A stretch of 64,000 nucleotides of DNA from Lates calcarifer (GCF_001640805.2 NC_066850.1:2519059-2583058), one strand, 5' to 3'. Positions 1 through 16,605 are shown, numbered from the stretch's first letter. Notes: a model not told the origin generated them from the letters alone. Program-made: numbers and translations.

Positions 1-1754
1 AGTAATATTATTTAAACAGGCTCACAAATTCATTCCTATATCACATTTTTTCACATCTCTTCCCTCTAATAAGGTAAAAAGGAAATTACCTGCCAGCCAC
101 TGACTTAATGATTGTCTTGTGATAAAAATGAAATAAATAAATAGGCTATTGAACTTGCACCTACCACTGTTGGATTGCACCATCAAATCTCAGGCAGCCT
201 GACAATGATCCTCACAAAATTAAAATGAATATGTAACCCGCAGGAACACCCATCCATAAGCCTTCACAGAGCACATTTTAATATCTGCCTCAGTGCAGAT
301 GGCTTTTCTGAATAGAACAAGGTGGTTTTAATATTTGAAATATTTGAAGATTCAGCGAGAAACATAATTTTGCCTTCCTCACTGTGGATTAAATGGTGAC
401 AGCTCACTGGTTCTTTTCATGTGGGATTTAAGCTAAATCCAGAGGGTTTTTTCTAATATAGGTTGCTTTGAATGCACATATGCCTCACATGCCTGCCAGA
501 GGACAGAGAGTGTCATCAGCGAGAGAGAAGAGAGAGATTGCGGAAATGCATGAGATTGGGACAGACAGCAGGAGAGATGAGTTTCTGGATAACATTCGGC
601 TTATTCACTCAAGTATGTAATCAAATCACGAATTGCAGAAAAATAAATAAATAAGAAGAACAATATGGCTAATATTCACGAGCTGCTCTCATCTCAAAGA
701 ACATGTTTGGTTGGTCAACTCATTTAGTGGCTTCTTTGGCAGTCATGTTGTCTTTTTCCAATCACGCAGGCAGAGGCTGCTACACCTCTGGGTATCAAAG
801 GTTGGTTGATTGTGTGTGTGTGTGTGTGTGTTTGTATATACGTGTACTTGACTGTGTTCACATGTTTTTGTCCTCTTCTATGAATAACTCTTTGTGTCAG
901 TCAATGACCTTGAATTTGCGTTTGTGTTTTCCTGTAAATGTAGATACATTTGTAACTCTGTCAGGCTTGTTTGTGCATCTGTACGTGGGCCTGTATTTGC
1001 AAAGAGACATACTCAATCTGACCTGAGCATTACCTGAGGAGCACACCACGTCATATTTTAACTCCCTTTGTCTTTGACAGATGGCTCGGCTCTAAAAGCC
1101 TCTGTCCATGGTGCTGAAGGCTGGCCTGATGTATGAGTGTTAGGCTCTGTTTGATAAATCCACCACGTCACTCCGCCTCTGACAACCATTCATCATGCTT
1201 GGCTTTCTCATGTGAAATGTTCTGTGCGCTGGATAATTCAGTAAGACAAATAAAATGTGAGTCCTAAAGCTTAGACTCAGCTCTATCCCACCCTGCGTTG
1301 ACTTTTCAGTACTGTACTTCATCTCTCTGTCGTAGGGACGCTGTGTCCCTGTCTAAGCAGGAGCAGCAGCAGCTGTAGCTGTAGCACAGTGACTATATTC
1401 AGACCAGCTGAAGGACGAACATGTTCTTAATGAGGCGGCTAATGAGTTCTGTTCTTTTGTTGCTGTTTTTTTTTTTTTTTTTTTCCTTCTGGGTTAGGGT
1501 TAGGACAACCATTCAGCCATTCAGCTGAAGTCTCCTGACTTTGCCCCTGTGGTCTGACTCAAAGACAGTTTTTTGTTCTGTACCACTTGGTCATTATTAA
1601 TATTTTCTTTGACATACTTGCAGATGAAATGTCACAGATATGTCATTAGATATTTCACATTAACCCATGATTGAATAATGAAAAAAACAAATGCAAACCA
1701 ATGGTATTATAGCTAATATGAGAAGAAAGCAAAAGAGAGAAAGTAGGCAATTGT
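1..1754. other. Noncoding region downstream of lrrn3
   Basis: No reading frame here resembles a known protein, and the ORFs present are short and low in complexity. The stretch contains a TG dinucleotide repeat at about 810-832 and a run of about 19 T at 1466-1484. I see no RNA gene and no recognisable transposon. It lies just past the proposed 3' end of lrrn3, which is transcribed toward it. Confidence 0.6.
810..832. repeat. (TG)n microsatellite
   Basis: About eleven uninterrupted TG units, followed by a short TATA-like alternating stretch. It is a simple sequence repeat and likely polymorphic. Confidence 0.9.
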
Positions 1755-1774
1755 TTGTAAAAGAAACAATGACA

Positions 1775-1780
1775 TTTATT
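1775..1780 (-). terminator. Candidate polyadenylation signal of lrrn3
   Basis: The plus strand reads TTTATT, so the lrrn3 transcript carries AATAAA here, about 1.2 kb past the stop codon. I saw no earlier canonical AATAAA or ATTAAA in the 3' UTR. The hexamer is common by chance in AT-rich DNA, so support is only positional. Confidence 0.4.
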
Positions 1781-2628
1781 TTTTTTCTTAGCTCTTTTCT
1801 TAATTAGTCTGTTGTGCCCATTGATCACATATAATACAGTTAATATAAAAATGGCTTTTTAACTTTACACCCAAAGCAACAACAAAATGTTTTCTTAAAA
1901 TATGTATGCTAAAAATACTGAGAAAGTATTTCCACTAAAAGTACTGGAGAATAGCTTGTGATTCTGCAATGATGACATGGCCATGTTCTGCTGTGGCTGA
2001 CGTGTTTCTTCAGTGTCTTCTCTGTTTACCTCATGTAGTTCTTGTTGTAGGCACTTACCAGGGCATAACAGACAGCTTCTTGAGGCAATAACACATTGAT
2101 CGCCTCCATTTTTACCAACCTGCTATATCTCTTTCAGTCCAACATTATCCACATTTTTTTCCCAGTCACCATTGCAATGAGAACTACACAGCATAAACAG
2201 CCATTTGGAAAATGTCCTCTCTAGATGCCCATTTTGTAGCTGAATTTCATTAAGCTTAATGTGACATTGTAATCAAAAGTAGTCTGCTCCTTGCCTTAAT
2301 TTAAAACCCATTTAAACTGTTCAGATACAGAGGATTTGTCATTACATCAACATAATAGAATATATAACAGTATTTCCATGAAAAATCAAGAATCCATCTT
2401 TAAATAGAAAAGAGGGAGAGGGGGGTATATTTCATCAAAAGGCTTACACCATAGTCACTGTTATTTGTCTACTCTACTAAATCTCCCTTCCCATAATAGA
2501 CAGGTGTTATTACTGTATCTCTAACTCGTCTATGGATGTTTGACAAAGCACAGACGGTATTGCTTGGGACCACACAGACAGTTCCACAACTCTGAACACA
2601 TTTAACAGTCAATTACAAGAGAGTTGAC

Positions 2629-2647
2629 CATCATCATCATCATCATC
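2629..2647. repeat. (ATC)n trinucleotide repeat in lrrn3 3' UTR
   Basis: About six ATC/CAT units on the plus strand, read as GAT units in the lrrn3 transcript. It is a short simple repeat. Confidence 0.85.
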
Positions 2648-2972
2648 TTCACTTCGTTTTCTCTGCCTGTATTTCTGTATGAATGGTACTGAAATATATC
2701 TTTTTGCAGTAAATGCCCCCTTCCTGTTGATGTTAGCTTGGTTTGATGTAACGGTTACAAAGCCACCACTTCAGCTTGGGTTGAAACTGGGAGAGCATGT
2801 ACTCTATTTTAAACAGTTCCATCCCAGTCCAATAACAGTTTGCCAGAGTAGCTGAGCCAGGGACCAGCAATGGGTATGCCTTTGAAACAGTACTACAGAT
2901 TCGTCCACCCCTGCCCATGGCCTTGTCCATTCAGTGTAGTTGGTGTGTGGTGCTCTACAAAGCTGCGCTTCT

Positions 2973-5549
<2,577 letters not shown>

Positions 5550-7185
5550 CTGTGTAAGACAAACAAAGACAGAGAGAAGTGTTGTGAGTATTACATGATA
5601 ATAGAGATGGTCAGGGAGTGTAGTAAGAGAGGGATTTGGGCACATTGACACTTGTTATAGGCACACCGATGCATGTTGACATTTATACATGCTCCCTTCA
5701 GGACACAGAACCATGGATTTATATCTGCTTGACCTTCTAGACTTCATTCTGGAGCCATACTGCATGTGCAATATGGCATTCAATCCTGATGTCAACAGTG
5801 TGAGTCTATTATTGGTTAAAGAGAGGGTTTTATTAAGATTCTTAAATGGCAGACATCCTAGGGCTTAAGCATTAGCCTTTAGGGCAAGCTGCTTAAAGAC
5901 ACTGGAATATGTCAGTCACTATAGCAACAAGTAAGCGGGCAGCCAATAGCACACGCCGTAGTGAGACAGTTAGGCCGTACATGCAAACTAAGCATTTGAC
6001 CCAGATGCAGTTTGCACCTGTTACAAGATGCAGAAACCATAAAAATGAATTAATGTGTTAACATAATTAATCTTTGTGCAAATCAACAAATCTGCACGCT
6101 AATAGGGCTTTACGTTTTTGGAAAGTGCAGATAATGCAGCTTGTCAGTGGCCACACATTACTAACAGCTGTAACACACGCAGTAGCACATACACGCAGGC
6201 CTAAAGGGTAAAAATACATAATTATAATCCTGTCGTCTCAGACACATGCTTATAAATGACAGGAGTCAAAGCTCAAAAAGAGTTTATTACAAATCAAATA
6301 GACGTTTTGTTTTTGTTTTTTTTGTAACATTAGCTACATCTGAAATGTCTCACAGATGTTAAAATTGAGACTGCTAGCAGACAACAGTGTACATGCCACT
6401 GACTTTTTCATTCCACTGTGGGAGTTTTTGAAGACACAGTACTTCTCCAAATAGAGTGAAAGCTCACAGCTTTTTTATGTTTCTAGGTAACAAACCTGAT
6501 TTAAACAGAATGATACAGTATATATAGAGAGATAAAGGTAATGTTTGTGTATAAATAGTATTTTGGGGGGTGTTAAAAATGGCTTTTGTTTCAACGACAA
6601 TGACTTGTAAGCCAGAACTGTTAGGGTACAGCGCCCAGTGGGAATCTGGGAATTTTAGGCACATTTTATAGCTTAGTTATTAGCCCTATTATGAAATGGG
6701 GCACATTTAACAGTAAAAGCTTAAGCATTAAAGGGCAAACAAATCCACCGAGTGACCAGATTTTACCTTTTATTCGCCAGTGTGACAGGGGTGATAAAGT
6801 TCTTTTAGTTCATGTGGTAACAAATATTGATTGAGACATGCCTTTTTTTAATGTAGTGTCTCTTATACTGTTATTACTGTTCCCACCGCCTCCTGCTATG
6901 GCAGAAGCTCCACAGCTGAAGTGTACCATGTAATTTGTCAAATGTAACTGCCTCTTACCGAACAGATGGGGTTGATGGTGCTTGTGATATTTTGGGCCTA
7001 TAAGAGCACGCACCACATCATGGGAAAAGTCAAGAGAGACAGGGGATGAAATGGAAAGAATCAAGAGGAGAAGTGTGACGGCGGCTGGAAAGTGAGAACA
7101 AGAAAAGAAAGAAATGGTTTCATTTCATCACCCTCACTGTTTCCACCTCAGTGGCCACAGGGGAGATTGGGGGGGGGATAAAATG

Positions 7186-7208
7186 AAATAAATAAATAAA
7201 TAAATAAG
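7186..7208. repeat. (AAAT)n microsatellite
   Basis: Five to six AAAT/AAATA units follow a G-run and a purine-rich stretch. It is a simple tetranucleotide repeat. Confidence 0.8.
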
Positions 7209-8240
7209 TAAGAACTTCTGAAGGCAGCAGAAACGCTGCAGTTTGCCCCAATGGCGAAGTCAAGCCAAGGGTTCATTCCTCAACCTCTGCTCCAGCGCTG
7301 GCTGGAGTCTGCTTTGGGAGGGGGGAAAGGGCGGAGGGAGGCAGACATGGAGCTAGTGGAAGGAGAGTGAGAGAGAAAGAGAGAGGGGGTATTATTTTTC
7401 AAAAGCACCTGGCACTTTAATAAGCTGCAACACCCAGAGCATTCTGATAAACAGGGTTTAGCTTCTCTCCCTCAGCACTGGCTCTTCATTGTGGGCTATG
7501 TAGTTGATCCGTGCCCTGGAAACACAGGCCAGATTCTGTAATTACCTACAGCATTTGGGTCTTGTCTCTGCTTGCTATGGCTTTTCCTCTTTACTAATCA
7601 CAATTACCAGCAGTGTAATGTGGTCAGGTTAACTGTTATTGCATAGCTTTATTGTGCAATCACTGCTTTAGGCTCTAACAGGGTGTGCCGTTATTTGTTT
7701 TACCACTGATGCTAATTGTGTCAGTGGGGACATATTTGGACTGTTTTTTTTTCACGATCAATATTTTCTGTTTGAGACTTTGCAGCAATAAAAAAACAAA
7801 CGGTCTGAACTGGCTGTGTTAGTGTGGAAGAAGACATTGTGTTGCCCTATTTTTACACCACATTAAATCAGGTATTACTTCATCCCATTTTGGCAATGCT
7901 TGATGATGGATGTGAGGAGGACATCACGGACAGTAAGAAGGGGTAGAAGAGACAGATCGAGAAAAAGAATTCTAGTTTAATATGAATGTTTGTTGTCCCA
8001 CATTGATGAAAATCTAGGATCGGATTAATGAGGCTTTACTGGACAATTTGCAAGATGGTGTGGCCAGGAAATACAACATATTTCCCTGCTTACTGACGAG
8101 AATAAAAGTCTGTTAATAATCCAACACTTGGTTCATAAAAATCCAGATTTTCGATCCTGGTGGTGGTCCACAGAGCATGCATTATTTCCAAAGCATCACA
8201 GTACACATACACAGTACACTCCTGCAAATGTTAGGAATAT

Positions 8241-8560
8241 ATGTAATCATTTTCATCATTGATTTAATTGCAACTTATTTTCTCAATTATATATTAATCG
8301 TGTCCAACAAAAATCAATAAAACTTGCATTATAAAATGTTTATAAAACAAAAAATATTATTACAATATTATTAAAATGGCTATCACAACTTCATAAACCT
8401 CAGGTTGACTTAATTGTTTTGACTGTTATCCATTTACTATTATAGAAAACTAGAAAACATTGACAGTTGATAGACTGGAACTGATACATTGATGGCCTTT
8501 TTGCTTATGAAATAACAATAACAGAATTATCAAAATAGTTGCAGAGTATTTTTGCATTTA
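8241..8560. repeat. Degenerate fish interspersed repeat (ATTAATCG-type)
   Basis: The stretch follows the order of a repeat I remember from many percomorph genomes: TTTTCATCATTGATT, then a TTTTCTCAATTA/ATTAATCGT block, a CTATAAAATG-like block, an ACTATTATAGAAAACTAGAAAA block, and finally TATCAAAATAGTTG. Many substitutions and small deletions show that this copy is old. The family name cannot be assigned from memory. No coding remains. Confidence 0.6.
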
Positions 8561-10876
8561 ACATGAACCATTCAGTTTGAGATAAAAATGGCCTTAATAC
8601 CTCTAGAAAAACAATACTGCATTACATACTGAGTCAAAGATTTGCTTCAGTAAACCCAGTAAAATAGTTAAATTGTTATCTCCAGAAATAAAAAGACTAA
8701 TTATGCATTGTGCATTTTCCTCCATTGTATCTAATAATGTGGTTATGGAATGAACAAAATTTGAACTCCAGTCCAAGGCTGATTTATACTTCAACATTAA
8801 GCTCCAGCATTGACAATGAGTTATGTAAACCAAGCCAATACATTTGAAATGGAGATTTGTTCTCAAATTATTATTATTACTAATGCTGCTTTCTAATTTA
8901 TGCTGCCACTTATCACTGTATATATTTGACTCTCAGAGCCAAGTTAAATACTGCATATGTTTTAACCTGAGAAATAAATGTATTAATGTTGTAGACAGAT
9001 CTATGTGAATCAGGTTTTGATTTCCAGTCTCCTGAATGTCAGCTCAGGTTCCCAGTGAAGGGCTGCTGAAGGAAAACATTGGGAGTCATTTGTAAGAAGT
9101 AGCTGACTGAATCAGAGGTGACATCTTGTGTGGCGATGTGTCTGATGTGGCAAATGTAGTCTTCAGGCATGCTCTCTGCCTGAGCGGAATAGTGTTGAGT
9201 CAATGACTTGGTTATGTAATAAAACAGTTTGTAATAAATACAATTGAGGCAAGACAGCTATGTAATACAAGTAAGAAAATGTTTATACAATGCATGCTTT
9301 CAGATTAGGCGAATGTAAATGACAAGTGGAACATCCTCGGAGCTCAATATACCTAATCAAGATGTGTTAAGACATCAGCAAAATTGAAAAGCTCTCAACA
9401 ACACAGCCTCCATTTAGAATGCCTGTTTGGCTGGAGAAATTCAGGCTTGTTAAGGGTACAGCGACTGCATTTCATTACACTTAAGGTTGAAATACTGTCG
9501 TATACTTTCCCAACAAACTGCATCATTTTAAGTGAACTATCCTAATCATCTACAGGCAGTTGAGCAGGTAAATTGGTATTGTACGCTTGCATTATGTGAA
9601 GCCCAGTGAAGAGGCAGTCTATATTCTCAGAGCCTTGCACCGTGACTGCTGTGACTATAGAGTCCACACACCACTTGTACTAACCTATTAGTAAGAGGTC
9701 CAGCCGAGCTACCCTGCCTCACACACACACACATACGCCCCCACTCACTGCTTCTATGTAGAGCTAATTTCCCACAATCCGTTGCTCAGTTGCTGGTAAT
9801 TGAGGTGGAGTAAGAGGGGTGGGAAGAAGGAGAGAAGAGATCTGGAGGACAAAATGACTTGCCTAGAGGAGGAACTTGCCATAGTATCAGTAGTGGTGTA
9901 TTAACCTGTGGTGACCCTGAGAATGCTGTCATTGCAGGAAATATTAGCCGTGGCAAGACAGAAAGAAACAGAAGAATTGGAAAAACCCCAGCAAAGACTG
10001 GGAGAAAACAAGTACTTCCCAGAAAAGATGTGCGTTTGGTAAAGTGGCTAGTCAACTGTTGGACAAGAGAAATGTGGTTAATATGGCTGGGGCAAATGCA
10101 ATTAAAAGATGGATGCTTGTAATCTGTGCCTTTGGAAATCTAGACTAGGGAGATACATAATCAACAGCTGGTAATATAACCTAGAGGGTTTGAAATGGAA
10201 TCTCCTATAACCTTATGTCTACCTGCACTAACACATTAAGCCTAAGCTCTGACATTTGCACAGGAAGCCAATGGAAGCCTTTTATAGGTCAGGCTAAGGT
10301 GTTCACTCGTGGAGCTAACACGAACTCCCAGATGTGTGTGTGTGTGGGGGGGTAATCATTCAAGCAATGGTCTCCAAAGCACCTCCATTACAGTAGCAGG
10401 CTGACAGTCTAGCCCATGGGCTTTTCACTTTCGCCAGTGTTAATCCTGAGCTGTGAACATTACAGTAAACACAGCTTGTGTTGGGCTGTCTTAACTGTGT
10501 GAAATACAGCTAGCTCTACCACCATGGTCTAAACCTGCAGGGTTTGTTTGATGGGTCCACAGGGCCTGCTACATATCCAGCAGATATGAGGAAACATTAG
10601 CATTTATCTGGAGTCATCTTTCTGTTCACCTGAAGAATGTAAGCCCAATACTCACTCTTTTAGCTCTGTTTTGGTCTCTACCAACCACTGAAGTCTCTTG
10701 GCTCTTGAGCTGCTAATGCTGCTGTTTCTGTCGGCTCTGTGACTCTGAGATGACGGGCGAGCAGCATACAGTGGGTTTTTAGAGCTTTTCATGATCAAAG
10801 TCATCTGCCCTCAAAATTACACCATGAGCTGAAAGACTATAGATCTGACAGAGCTATAGATTCAAGTGATTATGAT

Positions 10877-10985
10877 TAGAGCCTGAATGATACTGGATTT
10901 GTGAGGTTGATACTGATATCAATATTTAGGGGTTCTATATCAGCTGATATTGGCTGAATATTGGCCCATATACTTTGTCTAGCTC
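10877..10985. repeat. Degenerate transposon-like repeat with GATATTGG motifs
   Basis: The block reads GAGCCTGAATGATACTGGAT, then several GATACTGATATCAATATT and CAGCTGATATTGGC-like pieces. This resembles the GATATCGGCCGATA-type ends of an interspersed element common in fish, here with its CpGs decayed. Only a fragment is present and boundaries are approximate. Confidence 0.45.
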
Positions 10986-11302
10986 TGATTATTACCTGTG
11001 GGACCTACAGGCCAATGTCATGCAGATTTTCGTGCATGTGTTCAAGCTGGGAATTTATGGCAGTGTCTTTGCATCACCATTAACAGTTGGGTGCAACCAT
11101 ATGTGAATATTTATTGACTTACTCCGACTGAGAAGCTGCTGAGAAATGACAGTTTTATTGCATCACCATTATAAACTGGTATGTCTTTAGTTCTCGTTAG
11201 TCACAGATTTCACTCTTAATTAGTATGACATTTGACTTCACTGGATGCTTTGGAATCTCTGCTCATTAAAATGTTCACATTTAGGCTGGCTTATTGTCTG
11301 CA

Positions 11303-11317
11303 TTTTTTTTTTTTTTT
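11303..11317. repeat. Poly-T tract
   Basis: A run of about 15 T. No target-site duplication or attached retroposon body was recognised around it. Confidence 0.8.
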
Positions 11318-11725
11318 GTTCTGTAATCTTAATTTAACATAGCCACATACTTTATATGTTGAGTGGATTCATGACTTATGTACCCAAAATGTACCATTTG
11401 GAAATCATTTGCTCTCTGGAAATGGCACCACACTAATCATGATATACCTGAATTGGGATGAGGCTACATTTAAGAGGTTCACCCACTGTCAAGGTGAAAA
11501 GCTTTTCCATTCAGATCTTGGCAACACCTCGCACTCACTTTCCCACCGGGCTACCTCCATTATACTAACACTGTGGCTGTTCCGGACAGTAATGGCACAA
11601 ATACAGTTTGATTAGAGACCAGTGAGATATGACCACTTTAAATTAATGAGTGTGCACAGTAGGGGCACAAAGCGTTGGTCCTGGTGGCTCAGTGCTGCTA
11701 ACTCAGACAAGCCTGACTCAGATCG

Positions 11726-11748
11726 GCCGGGCGGCCAAGCCGCCGGGC
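11726..11748. other. GC-rich inverted repeat (hairpin)
   Basis: Two arms of ten bases (11726-11735 and 11739-11748) pair at nine of ten positions around a three-base CAA loop, and every pair is G-C. This stands out against AT-leaning DNA. The role is unknown; it could form a hairpin in single-stranded DNA or RNA. Confidence 0.6.
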
Positions 11749-14700
11749 AGAGCTGTTTGTTTTACGCTGTTTATTGAAATGAGTTATAAATCCTCCCCCA
11801 TTGCTTCACAGCGCTCGGATTGGGTTTAGCAGAGCGGGGACCGAGAGATGATTACTTTGTTGCAGGTTGGGCACTCATCAGTGCAGGTTGACCTGCAGCT
11901 CATGTAAAAATAAAATCATTTATTATACAAAACACATGCTCTGAGAGGGTTAAGTTGGGCATAAAAGTGAAGAATTTGTGCGACCTGTGCTGTGGAATAA
12001 GTCTAGATGTAGGTTTTTGCGGGGAGCATATTGGCCCTTGGGGAGATGATTATGAGGCCTGCACGGTTTAAGTGGTAACAAGGCAGTATTGCATCTGCTG
12101 AGAGGTAGACATTACACTCACTGTGGTAAAACTGGGTGGAAGACATAAAGGTCAGACGTAAGTGGAAAGTAGGGCGCAGCCGGATTGCCTCCTCTTTCAG
12201 GAGAGTAGCCGGTGTATTGTAGAAATGGTTCAGTGGGAAATTTGATCCACTGGTAATAAGCCTCGCAAGCCTTTCTTCTTCAAGTCACCCCCTCTTTCTC
12301 AGGCTCACTTTTTTCCCTCCATATTCCTTCTCTCATTTGCTTTTTCTCATGATTTGCAACCCCCACATCTCCTTTTATAAACCTTGTTCTTTTCATCCTG
12401 CTTTCTCACATTTTTCTTCGCTCTTCAAACCCTTATGGCAAATACTTCTCCTTATGTTCTCTGTTAGCGTCGCAATCCACCCAAGCAATGGGCTATAGAG
12501 AGAGTAGGCATTTAATTTTGTCTTCCTGTCTTTTTTTCTGGGCATCTTACTGTCCCATTGCTCGTTTGCTGTGGGCCTAATTGCCTTCTCAATACTTGTC
12601 ACCCCTGCTGTGCCAAATCTGTCTATCTGCATACCTGTCTGACTGTCTCTAAGTAGCTCCTTCTGTATTTTCTAATTACCGGCAAGTTTTTTTGGCCCAT
12701 GCAGTGTGAATTTTTGTTAACCCCTTCTGTCCACTGGATGTGGTCGCCTTGGGTTCTGGTTGCAGTTAGGCAACCTTTTTGTAGAGGGTACTTCTCTTTT
12801 CAGGGTGAATTATTACTGATAATGTGAAAGCAAGGGAGAATGTCCAAAGACACGGCACCTCTGAAATGTTTCCGGCAGATGCTGTGGTGGAAACGCTGCA
12901 CAGCCGTGACACAACCAAGTCACTTCTGTCTGACATTCTGGTTAAGCCCCTCAGTGGGTGGGTGCCTCTGGAAGGCTTTACTGTCCCTCCCTCTGCCCTT
13001 CACCTCATTGATTTACTATTATACTTTCTCCAAGGTAAGGAAGAGTCCATTAAAGGGAACCTTCTATGCAGTGTGTATGCATAATGAAGCTTCCAGTACA
13101 TATGTGCGTCTCGAGCATGTGCATGTGGGAGCGGATGAAAACCTTTCCCCTTACATCTGCACTTGTATGGCCATGAATCAGAGGCAAGTCGACTGTTAAT
13201 GTAAAATCAATGTTCCAAATTAACCACAGGAACCTCGATTCTGGTTTTTCAGCTCTTTTCTGGTCAAGACATGCCCTTGGGCTGAGTGAGGGAGAACACA
13301 CATACTGCACTATCGAATGCTATAGAACGCCCACCTGCATTCATGCACACACACGGCAGACAGCAGCACATGCAAACACACTGAAAGATTCATGCGTTTG
13401 CATACGCGAGCCTGCACACGTAACGTAGCCGACGGTATCCTCACAGAGAACATACAAAAACAAACACGCGCTCACTCATTCGCATAATGCATGCATAACA
13501 CACCACACAGTGAAAAGAGCACAGCTAGGTCCCCTTGTCTAATTCGCATAGTGCTGCATCTATTAAAATTAAGCAAAGGTATCCAGCTTAAGGCTGCCGC
13601 TGATAAGGTCAAAGGCGTAGCGAACATTCCAACACTCATTTCTTCCCCAACATAATCGCACTCACTCTTGACAAAAATCTGCATAATGTTCCATGTATAG
13701 CTGCTAGCCAGAATGAAAGAGGGAGGTGTGAGGAGGGGGACAGGCAGGGGGGAATGGAGCCAGCGGCATATCCCTCAAAGTCAGAGCCAAATTGAATCTG
13801 CAGGTGCAAATGTGGCATGTGTGCTGCCTCTAAGATGCGCAGCTATCTATATTTATATGAATAATATATGGCTGGTCAAGGGGCCACAAGCCTGGAGGGA
13901 ATAAGCTCCAACGGCAGACGGAATCAATCATTATATGCCACTGAAATGCATTTATCGCTGGCTTGGACCTCTTTATTATGATTTCATGGGGTTTGATATG
14001 GGCTTTCTCTTTCTCTTTTCATTCTCTGCTACTTTTCCTCGGCTAAAACAGATGAAAGATATGGTGCTTTCAAATGGCACGATGGCTTTGTATCTTTTCA
14101 GAGGCTTGGCAGGACAATGACTGGCTGATTGGGGGGGGGGCAGTAATTGCTCCTGTATATGTACTTTAAGTCATTTTTCTATACCCATGTGCTTAAGCAT
14201 CTATACAGCACGTATACACATATTTGCCTGTGAATGCATCAGACATTGCAGCTTCATCGGTGTATGAACACTTGGTCTCCTATTATAGCATCATTCGTTC
14301 ACCAAGCTTTTCATTAGTGCACTGGAGGCCTATATGTATCTGTCTGAATGCAGAACAGATGGGCAGCACAGCAGTAGCCCTTAGATGTCCTCTGCTTCTT
14401 CTCTGCTCATGTTTGAAACTGCAATATGGACATATGTCCCTATCATGTCCATCTCTGATATGAATCTGCACAATAGCAGGCTAATTAGCAGTTAATAGCT
14501 TTGATTTTTTTGTGTGTGTGAGTCTTAGTTTTGTTGTCCAAGTACCTGACATTTATCTATTATACATGATCAGTTTTAGTACAGCTTTTTATTCAAGTGC
14601 TAGCCTGGATCAAAGCATTTTACCCAACCATTTCAGAAATGTGTGCTAGCTAAACACCTAAAATGCAAATCTAAGTAAATGTCACTGGATACAAAGGAAG

Positions 14701-16080
14701 TGTCACATCCCATTTTGACATTTGATGTGAAAAACACCAAAATGTCATGGATGCTACCATCAAACCATGTTTGATCCCATTTTTTCTTCTGTTTCATTTC
14801 TTTCTTTCTGTGTGTCTTTTCATATAATTTGGGTCTGCTACAATCCATCCACTAGATCCAAAAACAAACATGCTCACCACTCTCTTCCCCCTCTGTTCCT
14901 TTTGCCCTCTGTCTGTTGTCTGTGCTTATTCCATTTTAATGGGTGCCTGTGTTTGTTTGGGAGCAGGATGCTATCAGAGGGCCTATGCTTGGCTGCACAG
15001 GCTGATCCCCTGCAGCCGTCTTGTGAATATGTTTACATGCATTTCACTCAGGAGCCGTGATAGATCCTTGGGCATGTTGTTACCAACATTATGGAGAAAA
15101 AAAAAATCTTGAGATTAATTTGATTCTGAAGGTGCAATCATAGACTTCCTGAATGCTGCTTTGAACCAACCGTAGCATCTGGCACCCACACATCCTCTCA
15201 CCGAACCTGCTGCCCTCTGCCAATAGAGAAATTGATAAGGAACACCCACACTGTGCTGCCTATCACGCACCCCAAGCCTCCACAAGGCCAATGCAGGCAC
15301 AAGACCATCTCCAACCTCCCCCTCCTCCTCTCTACCGTATAGCCTGCTTCTCACCGTTTCACACGCAGATCAATAGGCAATTCGCACAGCCACTCACTTT
15401 AAGCGTATGACTTGTTGTGGACATGTAATATCGATTTGTTTTGAACAAATGTGCCCAAATTAATGAAGAAACCCATTAGTGCTTTGCTTTATTGTTCCTA
15501 TGACCATGGGGGAAGAAACTGTATCGTGGCTACAGTGTTATGATACAGACACATACTTGGGTTCAAGCTTCACAAACTGTTCGGGACCCTATTTTACGTG
15601 ACATGGAATCACCGCTGCAGGCTCACTTTTGGAAAGCTGGTGGCTGGAATATTATACTATACTGTAAGCTATAAACAGCCTTAGCTCAATCAGCAGGTAG
15701 TCAAATAATTCTAAGTGGGAACAATGCATAGTGTGTAGGCTGAGGTTTTTCTCAGCATGGCACAGTGTCTGATGTGAGGGCATGATGGCTCTCGTGTGGC
15801 ATTTGACTGTGTTTCATATTGAGCAGCTGCTTTGGGTGAGTCATTTGCACTGTGGAGGCCAAAATCTATTGTATCCATCACCAGGAACAAGCAAAGCAGA
15901 CACACACACACACTCGCATGCGTGCATACACAGAACACACGTCTGCACAGAAGATTATAACCGTCAGACACAAAAGCCCCCTTGGTGAAAATCACATTTG
16001 TCATTATCGGCCATTATCTGTTTATCTGCCTTTGAAATATTCATGAGTAATACATCTGCTGGATGACATACATTTTGGAC

Positions 16081-16145
16081 AGAGAGGGGAGGGTGTGAGA
16101 GAGAGAATGGGAGGGGGTGAGGGAGAGAAAGAGAGGGTAGAGAGA
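16081..16145. repeat. GA-rich purine tract
   Basis: A mostly purine stretch of GAGAGGGGAGGG-like units on the plus strand. A pyrimidine tract on the same strand begins about 35 bases later (16180-16214), so the two can pair. Confidence 0.75.
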
Positions 16146-16179
16146 CGCCCCACTGCAGTTATGGGATTAGTGAATACCT

Positions 16180-16214
16180 TCCCTCTCCCTCTCCCTCTCT
16201 CTGTCTCTGTCTCT
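16180..16214. repeat. CT-rich pyrimidine tract
   Basis: CCCTCT and CTGTCT units on the plus strand, complementary in character to the GA tract at 16081-16145. The same tract is a GA run on the minus strand, the transcribed sense of lrrn3. Confidence 0.75.
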
Positions 16215-16383
16215 ATAACCGGATCCCTGGATGTGTGGGTGTACAGGCACAAGCAGGTGAAGTGATGCTGGTGAATGCGCTGGAAGATGCCCCTCGGTGG
16301 CTTTGTTAATTTAGCAAAAGCCCTGAATGCAGCGTTGCCGATGTGGCGCTGAAAGCAAAGACTCCCTCCTCTGTTCACCGCTG

Positions 16384-16412
<29 letters not shown>
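16384..16412. repeat. (GT)n microsatellite
   Basis: About fourteen uninterrupted GT units. A CA tract of similar length lies about 195 bases further on (16606-16637), giving a complementary pair. Confidence 0.92.
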
Positions 16413-16414
<2 letters not shown>

Positions 16415-16605
16415 ATGGTGTTATGTGGTTTTGTAAGGAAGGATGTGTAACGTACTTTGGTGGCTTGTGTCGGTAACGACTTCTCTGTTTGCAACAGGAA
16501 GGTTTAGAGGGGGGGGCACCATTCCGTGGATTTCTTCGAGACGTGTCTGGTGTGCGCTCACTAAGCAGGACCGGGGGACATGAAACTGCCAGTCCATCAC
16601 TCCAT

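Larger units (their letters stand above)
1755..2972 (-). other. lrrn3: Proposed 3' UTR of lrrn3
   Basis: This is the minus-strand sequence after the lrrn3 stop codon, running about 1.2 kb to the first canonical AATAAA signal I could find in this direction. It contains a trinucleotide run at 2629-2647 that reads as GAT repeats in the transcript. No splice sites or coding potential are evident. The true cleavage point needs transcript data; a longer UTR using a later signal is possible. Confidence 0.4.

Noticed and set aside
12824..13035. A plus-strand frame ending at a donor-like CCAAG|GTAAGG near 13035, considered as an exon
   Set aside because: No matching acceptor or protein similarity was seen; such donor matches occur by chance.
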